Shown: positions 5,899-14,660 of the stretch, piece after piece | Layout of the letters: each line of letters opens with the position of its first letter | Numbering within the stretch: position 1 is the first letter of the stretch | Assembly (NCBI GenBank): GCA_039798005.1 | Contig: JBDKGV010000022.1 | Span: forward strand, 1-22,827 | Source: JBDKGV01 sp039798005 | Lineage (GTDB): Bacteria; Fibrobacterota; Fibrobacteria; UBA5070 | Direction: 5' to 3' | DNA: 22,827 nucleotides | Position numbers and translations under genes: made by a program | The notes under the pieces: generated by a model | Told to the model about the DNA's origin: nothing | The model's input: the letters and a program-made list of their open reading frames with translations, nothing else | Database searches by the model: none

Positions 5899-8193
5899 TC
5901 ATTCCAAGCGGAAGCGCTCGACTTGAAACTGCAGCTCGGAGGCCAAGCGGGCAAGTTGTCCAGCGGCCTTCTGTGTTTCCTCGGCTCCGATCGAGGTGGA
6001 TCGGGCGGCATCGGCCACGCCGGAGACGCCTTGGCTGATCTCGTTCGTACTTTGAGCCGCGGCGGAGATGTTGATGGCGATTTCCTGAGTGGTGGCCGTC
6101 TGCTCCTCGATGGCGGCGGCGACCTATGTCTGGAGATCGTGGATCGTACTGATCACCGACTGGATGCGATCGATGGCCTCAACGGAGCCTGCGGTATCCT
6201 TTTGAATCGCGGCGATCCTCTGGCCGATTTCCCGCGTGGCCAAGGCCGTCTGCTTGGCGAGTTCCTTCACCTCGCCCGCGACCACGGCAAAGCCCTTGCC
6301 GAATTCCCCGGCCCGGGCCGCTTCGATGGTGGCGTTCAAGGCAAGCAGATTGGTCTGCTGGGCGATGGATGTGATGACCTTGACGACCTCGCCGATCTCT
6401 TCACCGGAATGGCCCAGTCGGATGATCTGGACATTGGCGTGTTGAGCGGCATCGACGGCCACCCGGGCCACGGTGACGGCTTCCGCCGTGTTGCGGGCGA
6501 TTTCCCGGAGCGTCGCAGACATCTCCTCAGTTGCCGTGGCCACGGACCGGACATTTTCATTCACGTGATTCGTGTTTCCGGAAACACCGGCAGCCATCTG
6601 CGTCGTCTCTTCGGAGGTGGCGCCCAGTTGATGGCTGACCGATGCCAATTCGACGCTGGAGGCCGCGAGGGTTTCCGTGTAGCCGCGGATGCCTTTGAAG
6701 CTGTCGCTCAGATTCCGGACCATGGAGGCGATGGAGCGGTGCAGTACGGAAAATGCCGATGAAATGTCGGCGGTGTCATTGTCCCCTTCAGGGGCCTCGA
6801 GATTGAAGACGAGATGCCCTTCGACCAGCTCCTCCAAGGCGGCCCCAATACGTTCGATTTCCTGGGCTTGGAATCCGCCGCGCTTGTTGTCGAGATCGCT
6901 TTGGATCCTGGCGATTTCCCGCTCGCGTTCTTGACTCTGGACGGTGGCTGTCTGGTCGACGAAGATCACGAGGGATCCGATCACCTGGCCAACAAGGTCG
7001 TGCAGGGGGCGTGATGTGTAGGCCAAATGGAGATCCTTGCCGTCGATGGTTGCTCGACCCTGGCCAGAAACGAGCTTTTCGGTCTTCATGGCGGTGCGCG
7101 CGGGGCAATCTTCGGTGCCGCAATTGGATGTGCAAAGTTTGTCGCGGCAACTGACACCGATCAGGGAGTCGATGGCGCTTGCGGAAAGATTGGCCAAGGC
7201 TTGGTTGGCATGAATGATCTGGAGATCGTTGTTCACCAGCATGACGGGAAGGGGGAGACTGTCGATGTGGCCGACCAAGGAATCCAAGAGCCCGTTGATC
7301 CCGTTGGCCAAGGCGAGAAAATCGCCTTGATGACGCCCCGCTTGCATCCGGTCGCGCAAGCGCCCTTCAATGGCTGAGCGGGATAGGGCTCCGGCATCAT
7401 CCACCATTTGGTGGACCACGGTCGCAACGCTGTTCACCGCGCGTGCCAATTCCCCCAGTTCGTCGCGCCTGGATTCCGGGAGTCGTACCGATGTGTTGCC
7501 TCGTGCCAGTTCCCCGGCGGCATCCACGACCTCCTTGAGCGGGTTGGTGATGCTGCGGATCATTCGGCGTCCAAAGAATCCCAAGCCAAGGCCGAACGCC
7601 AGAGCAACGCCAATGGTCACGAAAATCGTGCGTTGTCCCCTTTTACGAGCCTCTTGGATGTCACCTTGAACAATTCGCTCCAAGAACGGTGCCGTGTTCC
7701 GGATATACCCTTCATTGCGGGAGTAGATCTGGTCCATGATTTCCCCGGCCTCAAAGATCAATGCCGTGTCCTGGGCCGCAACTGCCGGGATCATCATGCT
7801 GTCGACAAGGATCGTGAAGGAGGAATCGTCTCGACAGATTTCCGCCACGGCTTTCTTGAGGGTGTCAGCGATGGGGCGAACTCCCCATTGCTTGCAGGTC
7901 GAGCGGTATTGTTCGGCAAGCAGGTGCAGGCGTTTGGACAGGTCTTCCTTTTCGGCGCTGGCCATGCGCCCGGCAAAGGCTTTTTCCAGTTCCATGAAGG
8001 TGTAATGCGCTTCCACCAGAAAAAGCGGGGGGGGGTGCATGTCGGCAAGCAGGCTCTGATTCTGCTGCATCCTTGCGTGGTTTTCGCTTCCGATGGTTAC
8101 GGTGGACATCACGGCCAAGGAGGTGGAAACGACGAGAACAATCCCCAGAAGGCAGGCGATGACGAGCAGGGCGAGTTGTTGCCGGATTTTCAT
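5899..8193 (-). pseudogene. Methyl-accepting chemotaxis protein interrupted by in-frame TAG
   Basis: A chemoreceptor reading frame. From the ATG at 8193 (GGGAG 5 nt ahead) it encodes 689 aa to a TAG at 6124-6126. It then continues in the same frame for 74 more codons to a TGA at 5899-5901. Order of parts: TM1 at 7-29, periplasmic sensor at 30-187 (with PPPLFLVEAHYTFMELEKAF), TM2 at 188-207, HAMP at about 208-262, and a PAS-like domain at 308-415 with Cys349, 354, 358 and 363. The signalling domain follows, with hairpin tip IAQQTNLLALNATIEAARAG at 610-629 and FGKGFAVVAGEVKELA after it. After the TAG come AIEEQTATTQEIAINISAAA and EETQKAAGQLARLASELQFQ, normal for the end of an MCP. If TAG stops translation, about half of the descending coiled-coil helix, including likely methylation sites, is lost. 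The upstream frame extends to 8340 without a better start. Confidence 0.88.
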
Positions 8194-8231
8194 GGAGGCT
8201 CCCGAAACGCGGTGAGTTGGTGTTCGGATTG

Positions 8232-8260
8232 ATTGTCCATCAAACGCGGGAAGATTGCAA
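8232..8260 (-). promoter_or_regulatory. Candidate σ70-type promoter of the chemoreceptor gene
   Basis: On the minus strand TTGCAA (8255-8260), a 17-nt spacer, then GACAAT (8232-8237). Each box has two mismatches from consensus. Predicted start of transcription is near 8225, about 32 nt before the ATG at 8193, which leaves room for the GGGAG ribosome site. Confidence 0.35.
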
Positions 8261-8386
8261 CACAATCCCGTCCAAGCTGGATCGGCGGGATCGATGGCGG
8301 CAAAGCCTGCCGAGTGCGCACTAGATTGAGCTTCAGACACGGCAAGGACTGCCCCTGCACGGTGTCAGGTTCCCTGCGAACTCGAT

Positions 8387-8403
8387 TGGCCCGGTGATTG
8401 CAA
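8387..8403 (+). promoter_or_regulatory. σ54-like -24/-12 element ahead of motE
   Basis: TGGCCCGGTGATTGCAA matches the σ54 pattern TGGCACG-N4-TTGCA, with the invariant GG and GC exactly 12 nt apart. Flagellar middle genes are often σ54-dependent. However, the predicted start of transcription (near 8413) is only about 5 nt before the motE ATG at 8418 and would fall at or after the GAGGAGA ribosome site (8406-8412). A leaderless transcript or a chance match are both possible. No enhancer-binding protein gene is in the window. Confidence 0.35.
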
Positions 8404-8417
8404 AAGAGGAGATTGTC

Positions 8418-9119
8418 ATGCGACTCAAAGACATCATAGCACTGGGACTTCTGTCTCTCCTGAGCTTCCCGCTGGTTCTGCTGGGAGTGCTTCTGGGACT
8501 CGGGAAGGTTCACATGAGCTTCGGCTCGGATCCGCTGTCGCCGGAAGCCAAGGCTCGATTGGCGGAACATGTTGAAGTGGCCGGTGCCAATGCCGGGCAC
8601 GATACCTCCGCGACGGCCAAGGGCGGCTCCTCGGATGACCGGGAGGCCGAGATCGACCGCCGCGAGGCCACGGCCTTGGAGGAGCAGAAGCGATTGGAAG
8701 CCTTGCGTGAGGACATCGTTCATGTCAGGGATTCCATCGCCAAGGAACGCGTCGCCCTTGAAAAGCTGCTGGGGAAGGGTGACAGCCTGAGCGCCATGCG
8801 AATGAAGGCGCTTGCCACCACACTTTCCAACATGAAGCCGGACGATGCCGCCAAGGTTCTTGTCGGCTTGGATGACATCATGGCCGTCGGGGTGCTTCGG
8901 ACCATTTCGGAGGATCGACCACGGGCCAAGATCTTGGCATCCGTCTCCAAGCTCAGCGATGTGAGAGCGTCCCAGCTTGCCAAGCTGCTTGGATCCGTCC
9001 CCGCCAAGGGACATGAAGAAAAGAAGGCCGCACCGGCCAAGGAAGAGAAGCCCGCCAAGGATGGCGAGGCGAGCAAGGCCAAGGAGGCCTCAACCTCAAA
9101 ACCGGAGAAGGCGAAATGA
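8418..9119 (+). CDS. motE: MotE-like flagellar/motility chaperone with MgtE-N-type domain
   Basis: A 233-aa protein. One N-terminal transmembrane helix is at about 6-28, a charged coiled coil at about 72-120 (DREAEIDRREATALEEQKR and on), then an MgtE-N/FliG-like helical domain at 130-192 (LSNMKPDDAAKVLVGLDDIM). The tail at 197-233 is rich in Lys, Ala and Glu. This order matches the MotE family, which in some bacteria helps fold or stabilise the stator protein MotB; in others it is annotated only as a flagellar-operon protein. The ATG at 8418 is chosen over an upstream frame start (8394) because of GAGGAGA 5 nt ahead and because it begins directly before the membrane helix. Its stop overlaps fliK by 4 nt, making it the first gene of the flagellar operon. 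motA and motB are not in this window. Confidence 0.78.
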   Translation: MRLKDIIALGLLSLLSFPLVLLGVLLGLGKVHMSFGSDPLSPEAKARLAEHVEVAGANAGHDTSATAKGGSSDDREAEIDRREATALEEQKRLEALREDIVHVRDSIAKERVALEKLLGKGDSLSAMRMKALATTLSNMKPDDAAKVLVGLDDIMAVGVLRTISEDRPRAKILASVSKLSDVRASQLAKLLGSVPAKGHEEKKAAPAKEEKPAKDGEASKAKEASTSKPEKAK

Positions 9120-10654
9120 TCGAGATCAACGCCGCATCAGGACTGATTGGCAAGGAGGGTGCGCAGGCAGCCCGATCGCCCAGCCAAGGCAGCTTCCGTA
9201 ATTTTCTGGAATCCCTGGGTGTCGTCTCGGATCGCCGTGAACCGATTGCCACGGACAGGCCCAAGGAACCTTCTGCGCGGTCGCTTGCCGACCGTCCCCT
9301 GCCGGATCATTCCATGGCCCATGGAAGCGACCGGAAAGGAATCCAGGAAACCCATTCCGCGAAGGTTCACCGGGAAAGCGCAAGGACGCAGTCCCGAACG
9401 GCTTCCGAGGCCGATGAGCCTTGTGGGATCGAACCCGACCAGGAATGCCGGACCGCAGCCGGACCGGAGAACGATGGCGCCAAGGTCGCATCGCGCAAGG
9501 TATCCGATTCCGGCAAGGCCGAAGTCGATGCCGTGATCGACGAGGAGCTTGCCGAGGATGAAGACAAGCCCGATTGGCAAGCTGAGGTGGGGCAGATGCT
9601 TGGCTTGCTTGGCATCGATGTGGATCCCCAGAAACTGGCATTGCTTTCCACTCAGGAAATGCGCGAACTGGACATCGCGCTGCGTGCCGGACTCAAGGGC
9701 ATGTCTGAAGGGCAGCCGATGGCCCAAGTGGCCCGTCTGGTCGGAGAGCTTTTGCCGATTTCCCTCCAGACGCCCGATGCGATCGGATTCGAGGCGGCTC
9801 CGGTCAAGGAGAATCGTCCGGTGGAGCTCCTTGGGGACGATCCGGTGCGGGAGCACATGGCAACCGAAATCGGTCGCCTTGCCGAGGCGATGGTCGAATT
9901 GACCAAGCCCGCCAAGTCCGATGAAGGCAAAGCCGTCGTCAGCAAGGGATTGGCAGCCGCCGGAGTTCTCGATTTCGCAAGTTCCATGGAGCCATTGGTC
10001 GCGGAGGACGCGCCCGTCATGCCGGTTGCGCAGGCTCAGAAGTCCGCACCGGTGGATGGATTCGCCGCCGCGCTGACGACGACGGCCCCGACCATCGCGA
10101 GGAAGGAGGATCCGTCCGCCTTCTTGCGCATGGATGCCAACGCCTACCAGATCCAGCGCAGCGACCTTCGCGATGCCGAGGCGGCGGAGGTCAAGGCGCC
10201 GTCGCACTTTCGTCCCTCGGGTCCTGCCGGGGAGATCCTGGCCCATCAGGTGTACGACGAGTTCCAGTTGCGTCCGGGCATGGATCACCGCGAGATGGTG
10301 CTCAAGCTCTGGCCGCGCGAGCTCGGGCAGGTTTCCGTGCATATCCGCATGGGCGAGAACGATCGGGTCGAAGCCAAGATCCTGGTCCAGAACGAGAACA
10401 TCCGTCAAGCGTTGCTGGAACATACCCCGGTTCTCCGGGAGACCTTGGCCAAACAAGGACTTGATCTGGGCAATCTTTCCGTTTCGGTGGGCGGTGGAAA
10501 TACGCCCTCGCAGCAGGATGCCCGGGACCAGTCGCGGCGTCACCGCTCCGGAAGGGGTTGGGAGAACGGCGTGCTGGAAACCACCGCCATGGTCGAGGCG
10601 GGGTCCGATACCGGACGCCGCAACGGCTTCAACAGCATTGACGTCCTGACTTGA
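9116..10654 (+). CDS. fliK: Flagellar hook-length control protein FliK
   Basis: A 512-aa protein whose C-terminal Flg_hook domain spans about residues 383-463. It has FQLRPGMDHREMVLKLWPRE, then LGQVSVHIRMGENDRVEAKI and VLRETLAKQGLDLGNLSVSV. The N-terminal 380 residues are hydrophilic and low-complexity, as expected for the secreted ruler. FliK measures the hook and switches the export gate from hook to filament substrates. The ATG overlaps the motE stop (ATGA at 9116-9119), and flgD follows after 10 nt. Position between motE and flgD fits the usual flagellar gene order. This is the better candidate for the canonical FliK of the two FliK-like proteins. Confidence 0.88.
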   Translation: MIEINAASGLIGKEGAQAARSPSQGSFRNFLESLGVVSDRREPIATDRPKEPSARSLADRPLPDHSMAHGSDRKGIQETHSAKVHRESARTQSRTASEADEPCGIEPDQECRTAAGPENDGAKVASRKVSDSGKAEVDAVIDEELAEDEDKPDWQAEVGQMLGLLGIDVDPQKLALLSTQEMRELDIALRAGLKGMSEGQPMAQVARLVGELLPISLQTPDAIGFEAAPVKENRPVELLGDDPVREHMATEIGRLAEAMVELTKPAKSDEGKAVVSKGLAAAGVLDFASSMEPLVAEDAPVMPVAQAQKSAPVDGFAAALTTTAPTIARKEDPSAFLRMDANAYQIQRSDLRDAEAAEVKAPSHFRPSGPAGEILAHQVYDEFQLRPGMDHREMVLKLWPRELGQVSVHIRMGENDRVEAKILVQNENIRQALLEHTPVLRETLAKQGLDLGNLSVSVGGGNTPSQQDARDQSRRHRSGRGWENGVLETTAMVEAGSDTGRRNGFNSIDVLT

Positions 10655-10664
10655 AGGAGAGGCA

Positions 10665-11951
10665 ATGAGCACGACAGCCACTGCAACCGGCGCTCCTGAT
10701 CCGCTTGATCTTCAGGACTATTTCGCCAAGGTCAAGGACGGAAGCTGGAAGAGCTCCGCGACGGACAAGGGCGAACTCGCCTCCAAGAGCAGCGCGAACA
10801 AGGGAAATGGCAACCTGGACAAGGATGCCTTCATGAACATGCTGGTGACGCAGCTCAAGTTCCAGGATCCATTGGCTCCTCAGGACAACCAGCAGATGGC
10901 CGCGCAGATGGCTCAGTTCTCTTCGCTCGAGGCCATGCAGAACGTCCAGAAGGGCGTGGACAAGATGGGCACCTCCATCGAGGAGATGACCAATACCCAA
11001 TCCGCCGCCGCGAACAGCTCGGCAGGAACCTCGGCATCCAACCTGCTTGGGAAGGCCGTCTCGATCCGTCAGGAGGAGGTCGCCCTGGCCGGTGCCGCGG
11101 TCGTGTCGCTGCCGGTCCAAGGCAGCTCGACCTCAAATCTCGTGCTCAAGGACCAGAAGGGCGTCACTGTCCGTACCATCCCGCTTTCCGGAAGCAACCC
11201 GGACGGATCGTCGATCCTGGGAGCCAAAGGTCAGGGAACCGTCCAGATCAAGCCGCTCGACGATGCCGGGGCGCCGATTCAGGGAACCTTCACGGTGTCC
11301 GTCGAGGACGCGCTTGGCAAGACCGCCGGATCCGTCTATCAGAAGGGTGTGGTCGAGGGGATCAGCTACAAGGACGGCATCCCGTTCCTGGCCATCGGCA
11401 ACGGCACCTACAAGCTCAGCGATCTCTTGACGGTCATGCCCGTCGGTGCTCAGGACGAAGGGACGACCAGCGCCAACCTTGGCGCCGAGGCCGTGCAAGG
11501 GCTGAATCCGGCCTCAGCGGCGACGTTCCTCGGGAAGACGGTTTCCGTCAAGAGTCCGGAAGTCCAGATTGCCAGCGGGGTGGCGACGACGCTCAAGCTG
11601 ATCGGAGATCCGGGCTCGAGCCTCGTGCTCGTGGATGCCAAGGGCGCTGCGGTGCGCACCATCCCCTTGTCCGGCAAGAATTCCGACGGCACGCCGATCA
11701 TGGTCGGAGGTTCCGGATCGGTTCAGGTCGATCCTGTCGATTCCGAAGGCATGCCGATGACGGGCCACTTCACCGCCAAGGTCGTGGATGCCCAAGGGAA
11801 ACCTTCCGGATCCGTGTATCAGCAGGGGAAAGTCGACGGTCTCGAGTTCAAGGACGGGGTTCCATATCTCTCCGTGGCCGGCAACAACTACAAACCCAGT
11901 GAACTTCTGGCCCTTTCGGCCGACACATCCACTCAAGGAGTCTCGCCATGA
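10665..11951 (+). CDS. flgD: Hook-cap/scaffold protein FlgD with duplicated C-terminal domain
   Basis: A 428-aa FlgD; family members are commonly about 220-250 aa. The conserved N-terminal part is at about 48-100 (LDKDAFMNMLVTQLKFQDPL, then APQDNQQMAAQMAQFSSLEA). FlgD caps the growing hook and guides FlgE assembly. Instead of one C-terminal β-domain, there are two related copies at about 124-256 and 284-416. They share LGK.VS near the start, VRTIPLSG.N.DG, a GSVYQ.G.V.G segment and .YK.S.LL near the end. AAGGAGAGG lies 3-5 nt before the ATG. The stop overlaps the flgE ATG by 4 nt. The copies are diverged at DNA level, so this is an old duplication and not an assembly artefact. Confidence 0.9.
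   Translation: MSTTATATGAPDPLDLQDYFAKVKDGSWKSSATDKGELASKSSANKGNGNLDKDAFMNMLVTQLKFQDPLAPQDNQQMAAQMAQFSSLEAMQNVQKGVDKMGTSIEEMTNTQSAAANSSAGTSASNLLGKAVSIRQEEVALAGAAVVSLPVQGSSTSNLVLKDQKGVTVRTIPLSGSNPDGSSILGAKGQGTVQIKPLDDAGAPIQGTFTVSVEDALGKTAGSVYQKGVVEGISYKDGIPFLAIGNGTYKLSDLLTVMPVGAQDEGTTSANLGAEAVQGLNPASAATFLGKTVSVKSPEVQIASGVATTLKLIGDPGSSLVLVDAKGAAVRTIPLSGKNSDGTPIMVGGSGSVQVDPVDSEGMPMTGHFTAKVVDAQGKPSGSVYQQGKVDGLEFKDGVPYLSVAGNNYKPSELLALSADTSTQGVSP
11034..11432 (+). repeat. FlgD C-terminal domain, copy 1
   Basis: First of two tandem, diverged copies of an approximately 133-residue β-rich domain in flgD (residues about 124-256). Aligns with copy 2 through LGKAVS, VRTIPLSGSNPDG, the TVQIKPLD strand, GSVYQKGVVEG and YKLSDLL. 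Boundaries are by eye. Confidence 0.8.
11514..11912 (+). repeat. FlgD C-terminal domain, copy 2
   Basis: Second copy (residues about 284-416), with LGKTVS, VRTIPLSGKNSDG, SVQVDPVD, GSVYQQGKVDG and YKPSELL. A linker of about 28 residues separates it from copy 1. Many codons differ between the copies, so they have diverged considerably. Confidence 0.8.
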
Positions 11952-14047
11952 TGCGTTCCCTTTTCAGCGCCATTTCCGGTCTCGAGACCCATCAGACCCG
12001 CATGGATGTGATCGGCAACAACATCTCCAACGTCAACACCGTGGGCTACAAGCAGGGTCGCATGACCTTCCAGGACGCCCTCTCGCAGAACCTGGCCGGT
12101 GCCGTGCGGCCGGGCTCCCTCTCTGACGGTTCGGGCGGTGCGAACGGAATGCAGGTGGGATTGGGCGTTCAAGCAAGCTCGGTCGACAACATCTTTACCC
12201 AAGGCAACTTGGAGAGCACCGGCATCACGACCGATCTCGCGCTTCAGGGGTCCGCGTTCTTCCCGGTGAAGAAAGGGAATGAGCTGGGATACACCCGCAA
12301 CGGCTCCTTCGAGATCGACTCGGCCGGACGCATGGTGATGCCCGCAAACGGCTATGTGCTTCAGGGAATGCTGGCCGATGGCAAGGGCGACATCGTCGCC
12401 GGGACGGCGATCTCCGACGTGGTCGTGCCCGTCAATTCCCAGGCTCCCGCCAAGGCGACGACCGAGATCGGCTTTGCGCGCAACCTCGATTCCGACAGCT
12501 CCGCCAAGGGCACCGTCACATACAGCAAGCCGTGGTATGCCGCCGCCAAGGGAGATGTGCTGCTTTCCGGCCTGCACAATTCCACTGGCAAGGATCTGGG
12601 CATCCAGTCCGCGGACGTCCTGACCATCTCGGCCAAGGACAGCTCCGGAACGACCGTGACGCGCAAGTACACGGTGAAGGAGGGGGATTCCCTCAAGGAC
12701 TTGGCCAGCGAGATCCAAAGCTTCCTGCGGACCGATTTTGGCAATCTTATGGCCAGCGTGTCCGTGGAGGACGGCGCCCTGAGCGTTTCTCCGGGTGGAG
12801 TCGTGGACAAGTTCGAGATCTCCACGAATCGCCCGACCTCCAACGCCTTGGTGACGGATGCCTTCCACCTGCCGACCAGCTTCGATTCGGCATCCAGCAC
12901 GGCAAGACTTTTGATGGGAGCGCGCCCCGACACCCTTCTCGCCGATGTGGTTGACAACGCCGGATACAAGCTGGGACTGGAAAACGGGGATCAGATCGAC
13001 ATCTCCGCGGCCGTCGGAGGCAAGGTCAACGGCGCGACCCGCGTCTCGTACGACCCTTCCAGCACCAAGATGAAAGACATCCTCAACGCCCTTCAGAACC
13101 AGCTGCGCCTGCCGGACCTGGACGGAACTCCGCAGAACCAGCCTTCGGTGGAGCTCAACCAGGCGGACGGGAATCCCAACATCCCGGACGGTGCGATCGT
13201 CCTGCGTGGCCAGACGGGCGAGGCCTTCAGCCTGACCAACATCTCCATCGTGGCCAACAACTCCAATTCGACATCGCCTTCGCCGACCTATTTCAACGGC
13301 AACTCGACCTTCACCCAGACGCAGCAGGCCAAGGACGCCGGGATCGTCAACACCTCGATCGTGGCTTACGACGACAAGGGTTTCGAACACACCATCGGCG
13401 TGACCTTCACCCCCTCCAGCGAGCCCAACGAGTGGCTCTGGCAGGCCACCACTCCCGGGAATGAAAAGATCCTCTCGGGTCAGAAGGGCCATGTTCTCTT
13501 CGGGCCTGACGGCACGGTGTCGAGCTTCACCTTCGATGACAGTGCCGGCGCCCTGCGCATCGATCCCCAGGACGGCGCTTCCCTGATGGAAATCAAGCTC
13601 AATCCGGGCGGTCCGGGCATGTTCCAGGGATTGACCCAGTACCGGGCATCCTCGACCGCCGCGGCGGCCAAGCAGGACGGCTACACCATGGGCGTGCTCC
13701 AAAACATCTCGATCGGGTCGGACGGCACGATCTCCGGCAACTTCACCAACGGAGTCAACCGGGTGCTGGCCCAGATCATGGTGGCCGACTTCACCAATCC
13801 GGGCGGCCTTTCCAAGGAGTCGGAATCGGTGTATGGAGTCTCCTCGAACTCCGGGGACCCGATCTTCGGAAAGCCCGGGAAGCAGAGCACCACCCAGATC
13901 AAGTCGGGTACCTTGGAGATGTCCAACGTGGATCTCGCCAAGGAATTCACCAGCATGATCATCACCCAGCGCGGCTTCCAAGCCAACTCCAAGGTGATTT
14001 CCACCTCCGATCAGCTGCTCCAGGAACTGGTCGGCCTCGTCAGGTAG
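11948..14047 (+). CDS. flgE: Flagellar hook protein FlgE
   Basis: A 699-aa hook protein. The N-terminal rod/hook signature is at about 3-38 (SLFSAISGLETHQTRMDVIG, then NNISNVNTVGYKQGRMTFQD). The C-terminal signature is at about 652-697 (GTLEMSNVDLAKEFTSMIIT, then QRGFQANSKVISTSDQLLQE). Both form the coiled core of the hook. The central part (about 160-620) is the variable surface region and is long; enterobacterial FlgE is about 400 aa, though long hooks are known elsewhere. The ATG at 11948 overlaps the flgD stop; a second ATG follows at once (11951). AAGGAG lies upstream. Its TAG stop at 14045-14047 is followed by a 49-nt gap to fliL. Confidence 0.95.
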   Translation: MMRSLFSAISGLETHQTRMDVIGNNISNVNTVGYKQGRMTFQDALSQNLAGAVRPGSLSDGSGGANGMQVGLGVQASSVDNIFTQGNLESTGITTDLALQGSAFFPVKKGNELGYTRNGSFEIDSAGRMVMPANGYVLQGMLADGKGDIVAGTAISDVVVPVNSQAPAKATTEIGFARNLDSDSSAKGTVTYSKPWYAAAKGDVLLSGLHNSTGKDLGIQSADVLTISAKDSSGTTVTRKYTVKEGDSLKDLASEIQSFLRTDFGNLMASVSVEDGALSVSPGGVVDKFEISTNRPTSNALVTDAFHLPTSFDSASSTARLLMGARPDTLLADVVDNAGYKLGLENGDQIDISAAVGGKVNGATRVSYDPSSTKMKDILNALQNQLRLPDLDGTPQNQPSVELNQADGNPNIPDGAIVLRGQTGEAFSLTNISIVANNSNSTSPSPTYFNGNSTFTQTQQAKDAGIVNTSIVAYDDKGFEHTIGVTFTPSSEPNEWLWQATTPGNEKILSGQKGHVLFGPDGTVSSFTFDDSAGALRIDPQDGASLMEIKLNPGGPGMFQGLTQYRASSTAAAAKQDGYTMGVLQNISIGSDGTISGNFTNGVNRVLAQIMVADFTNPGGLSKESESVYGVSSNSGDPIFGKPGKQSTTQIKSGTLEMSNVDLAKEFTSMIITQRGFQANSKVISTSDQLLQELVGLVR

Positions 14048-14048
14048 T

Positions 14049-14077
14049 TTGCCAAATCCTGACCAATAGGCTACTCT
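14049..14077 (+). promoter_or_regulatory. Possible internal promoter between flgE and fliL
   Basis: TTGCCA (14049-14054), a 17-nt spacer, then TACTCT (14072-14077), in the 49-nt gap between flgE and fliL. The -10 has three mismatches, so this is weak. Otherwise fliL-fliM-fliN would be read through from upstream. Confidence 0.2.
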
Positions 14078-14096
14078 GGAAGGAAAGGAGAATCCC

Positions 14097-14645
14097 ATGT
14101 CCGCAGCCAAGGAAGAGCACAAGGAAGAGCCCAAGGCCGAAGGTGGCGCCAGCGCACCCAAGAGTCGCGTCGGCGTACTGGTCGGGGCCGCCGTTGTGAT
14201 CCTGGGTCTGCAGGCCGGGATGACCATCGGGGTGATGAAGTACCTCACGCCCAAGGAGAAGCACAAGGCTCCGGCGCTGGAGGACACGACAGAGGTCGAG
14301 GAAGAGGAGGAACACGACAAGGGCGAGCCGGAAATGTGGGAAAAGCCCATTTCCAAGACCGTCACGATCGCGGGATCGGGTGCCAAGCGCTACCTCAAGG
14401 CGACCTTCTACCTCGAATATGACAAGAAGAAGTATCCCAAATTCCCGGCGGACATGGAGAAAGAGGCTCCCCGCGCCGAATTCATCATCAATCAGGTGCT
14501 TTCCGTGATTCCCTTCGAGGAAATTTCCAACCCCGAGATCCAGAAGAAGGTCTGTGAAGAGATTCTCGTCAATCTCAACAAGGCCCTTCCCAAGAAGAAG
14601 CTCAAGGTCAAGGAAGTTCTCGTCACGGATTGGCTCCTGCAATAG
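14097..14645 (+). CDS. fliL: Flagellar basal-body-associated protein FliL
   Basis: A 182-aa FliL. A charged N-terminal cytoplasmic tail (1-22) is followed by one transmembrane helix at about 25-47, an acidic linker (TEVEEEEEHDKGEPE), and a periplasmic domain from about 95 to 182 that ends in EVLVTDWLLQ, where FliL proteins often have VYFTEFVVQ-like ends. FliL rings surround the stator and support motor torque. AAAGGAG lies 6 nt before the ATG. It is followed by fliM after 15 nt. The stop is TAG, so TAG is a normal stop codon in this genome. Confidence 0.9.
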   Translation: MSAAKEEHKEEPKAEGGASAPKSRVGVLVGAAVVILGLQAGMTIGVMKYLTPKEKHKAPALEDTTEVEEEEEHDKGEPEMWEKPISKTVTIAGSGAKRYLKATFYLEYDKKKYPKFPADMEKEAPRAEFIINQVLSVIPFEEISNPEIQKKVCEEILVNLNKALPKKKLKVKEVLVTDWLLQ

Positions 14646-14660
14646 AAGGGAGATGGTTCG

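Noticed and set aside
6124..6126. TAG reassigned as a sense codon
   Set aside because: TAG ends flgE, fliL and the CotH gene exactly where family ends are expected, so reassignment is not supported here.
5845..6762. 305-aa open frame antisense to the chemoreceptor tail
   Set aside because: A Gly/Asp-rich shadow; the minus strand has the conserved MCP hairpin motif.
9137..10681. 514-aa open frame antisense to fliK
   Set aside because: Opposite-strand shadow; the plus strand has a clear Flg_hook domain and overlaps with motE in the normal way.
11933..14386. 817-aa open frame antisense to flgE and fliL
   Set aside because: A GC-rich shadow frame with low-complexity His/Gly/Arg content; flgE and fliL on the other strand are unmistakable.
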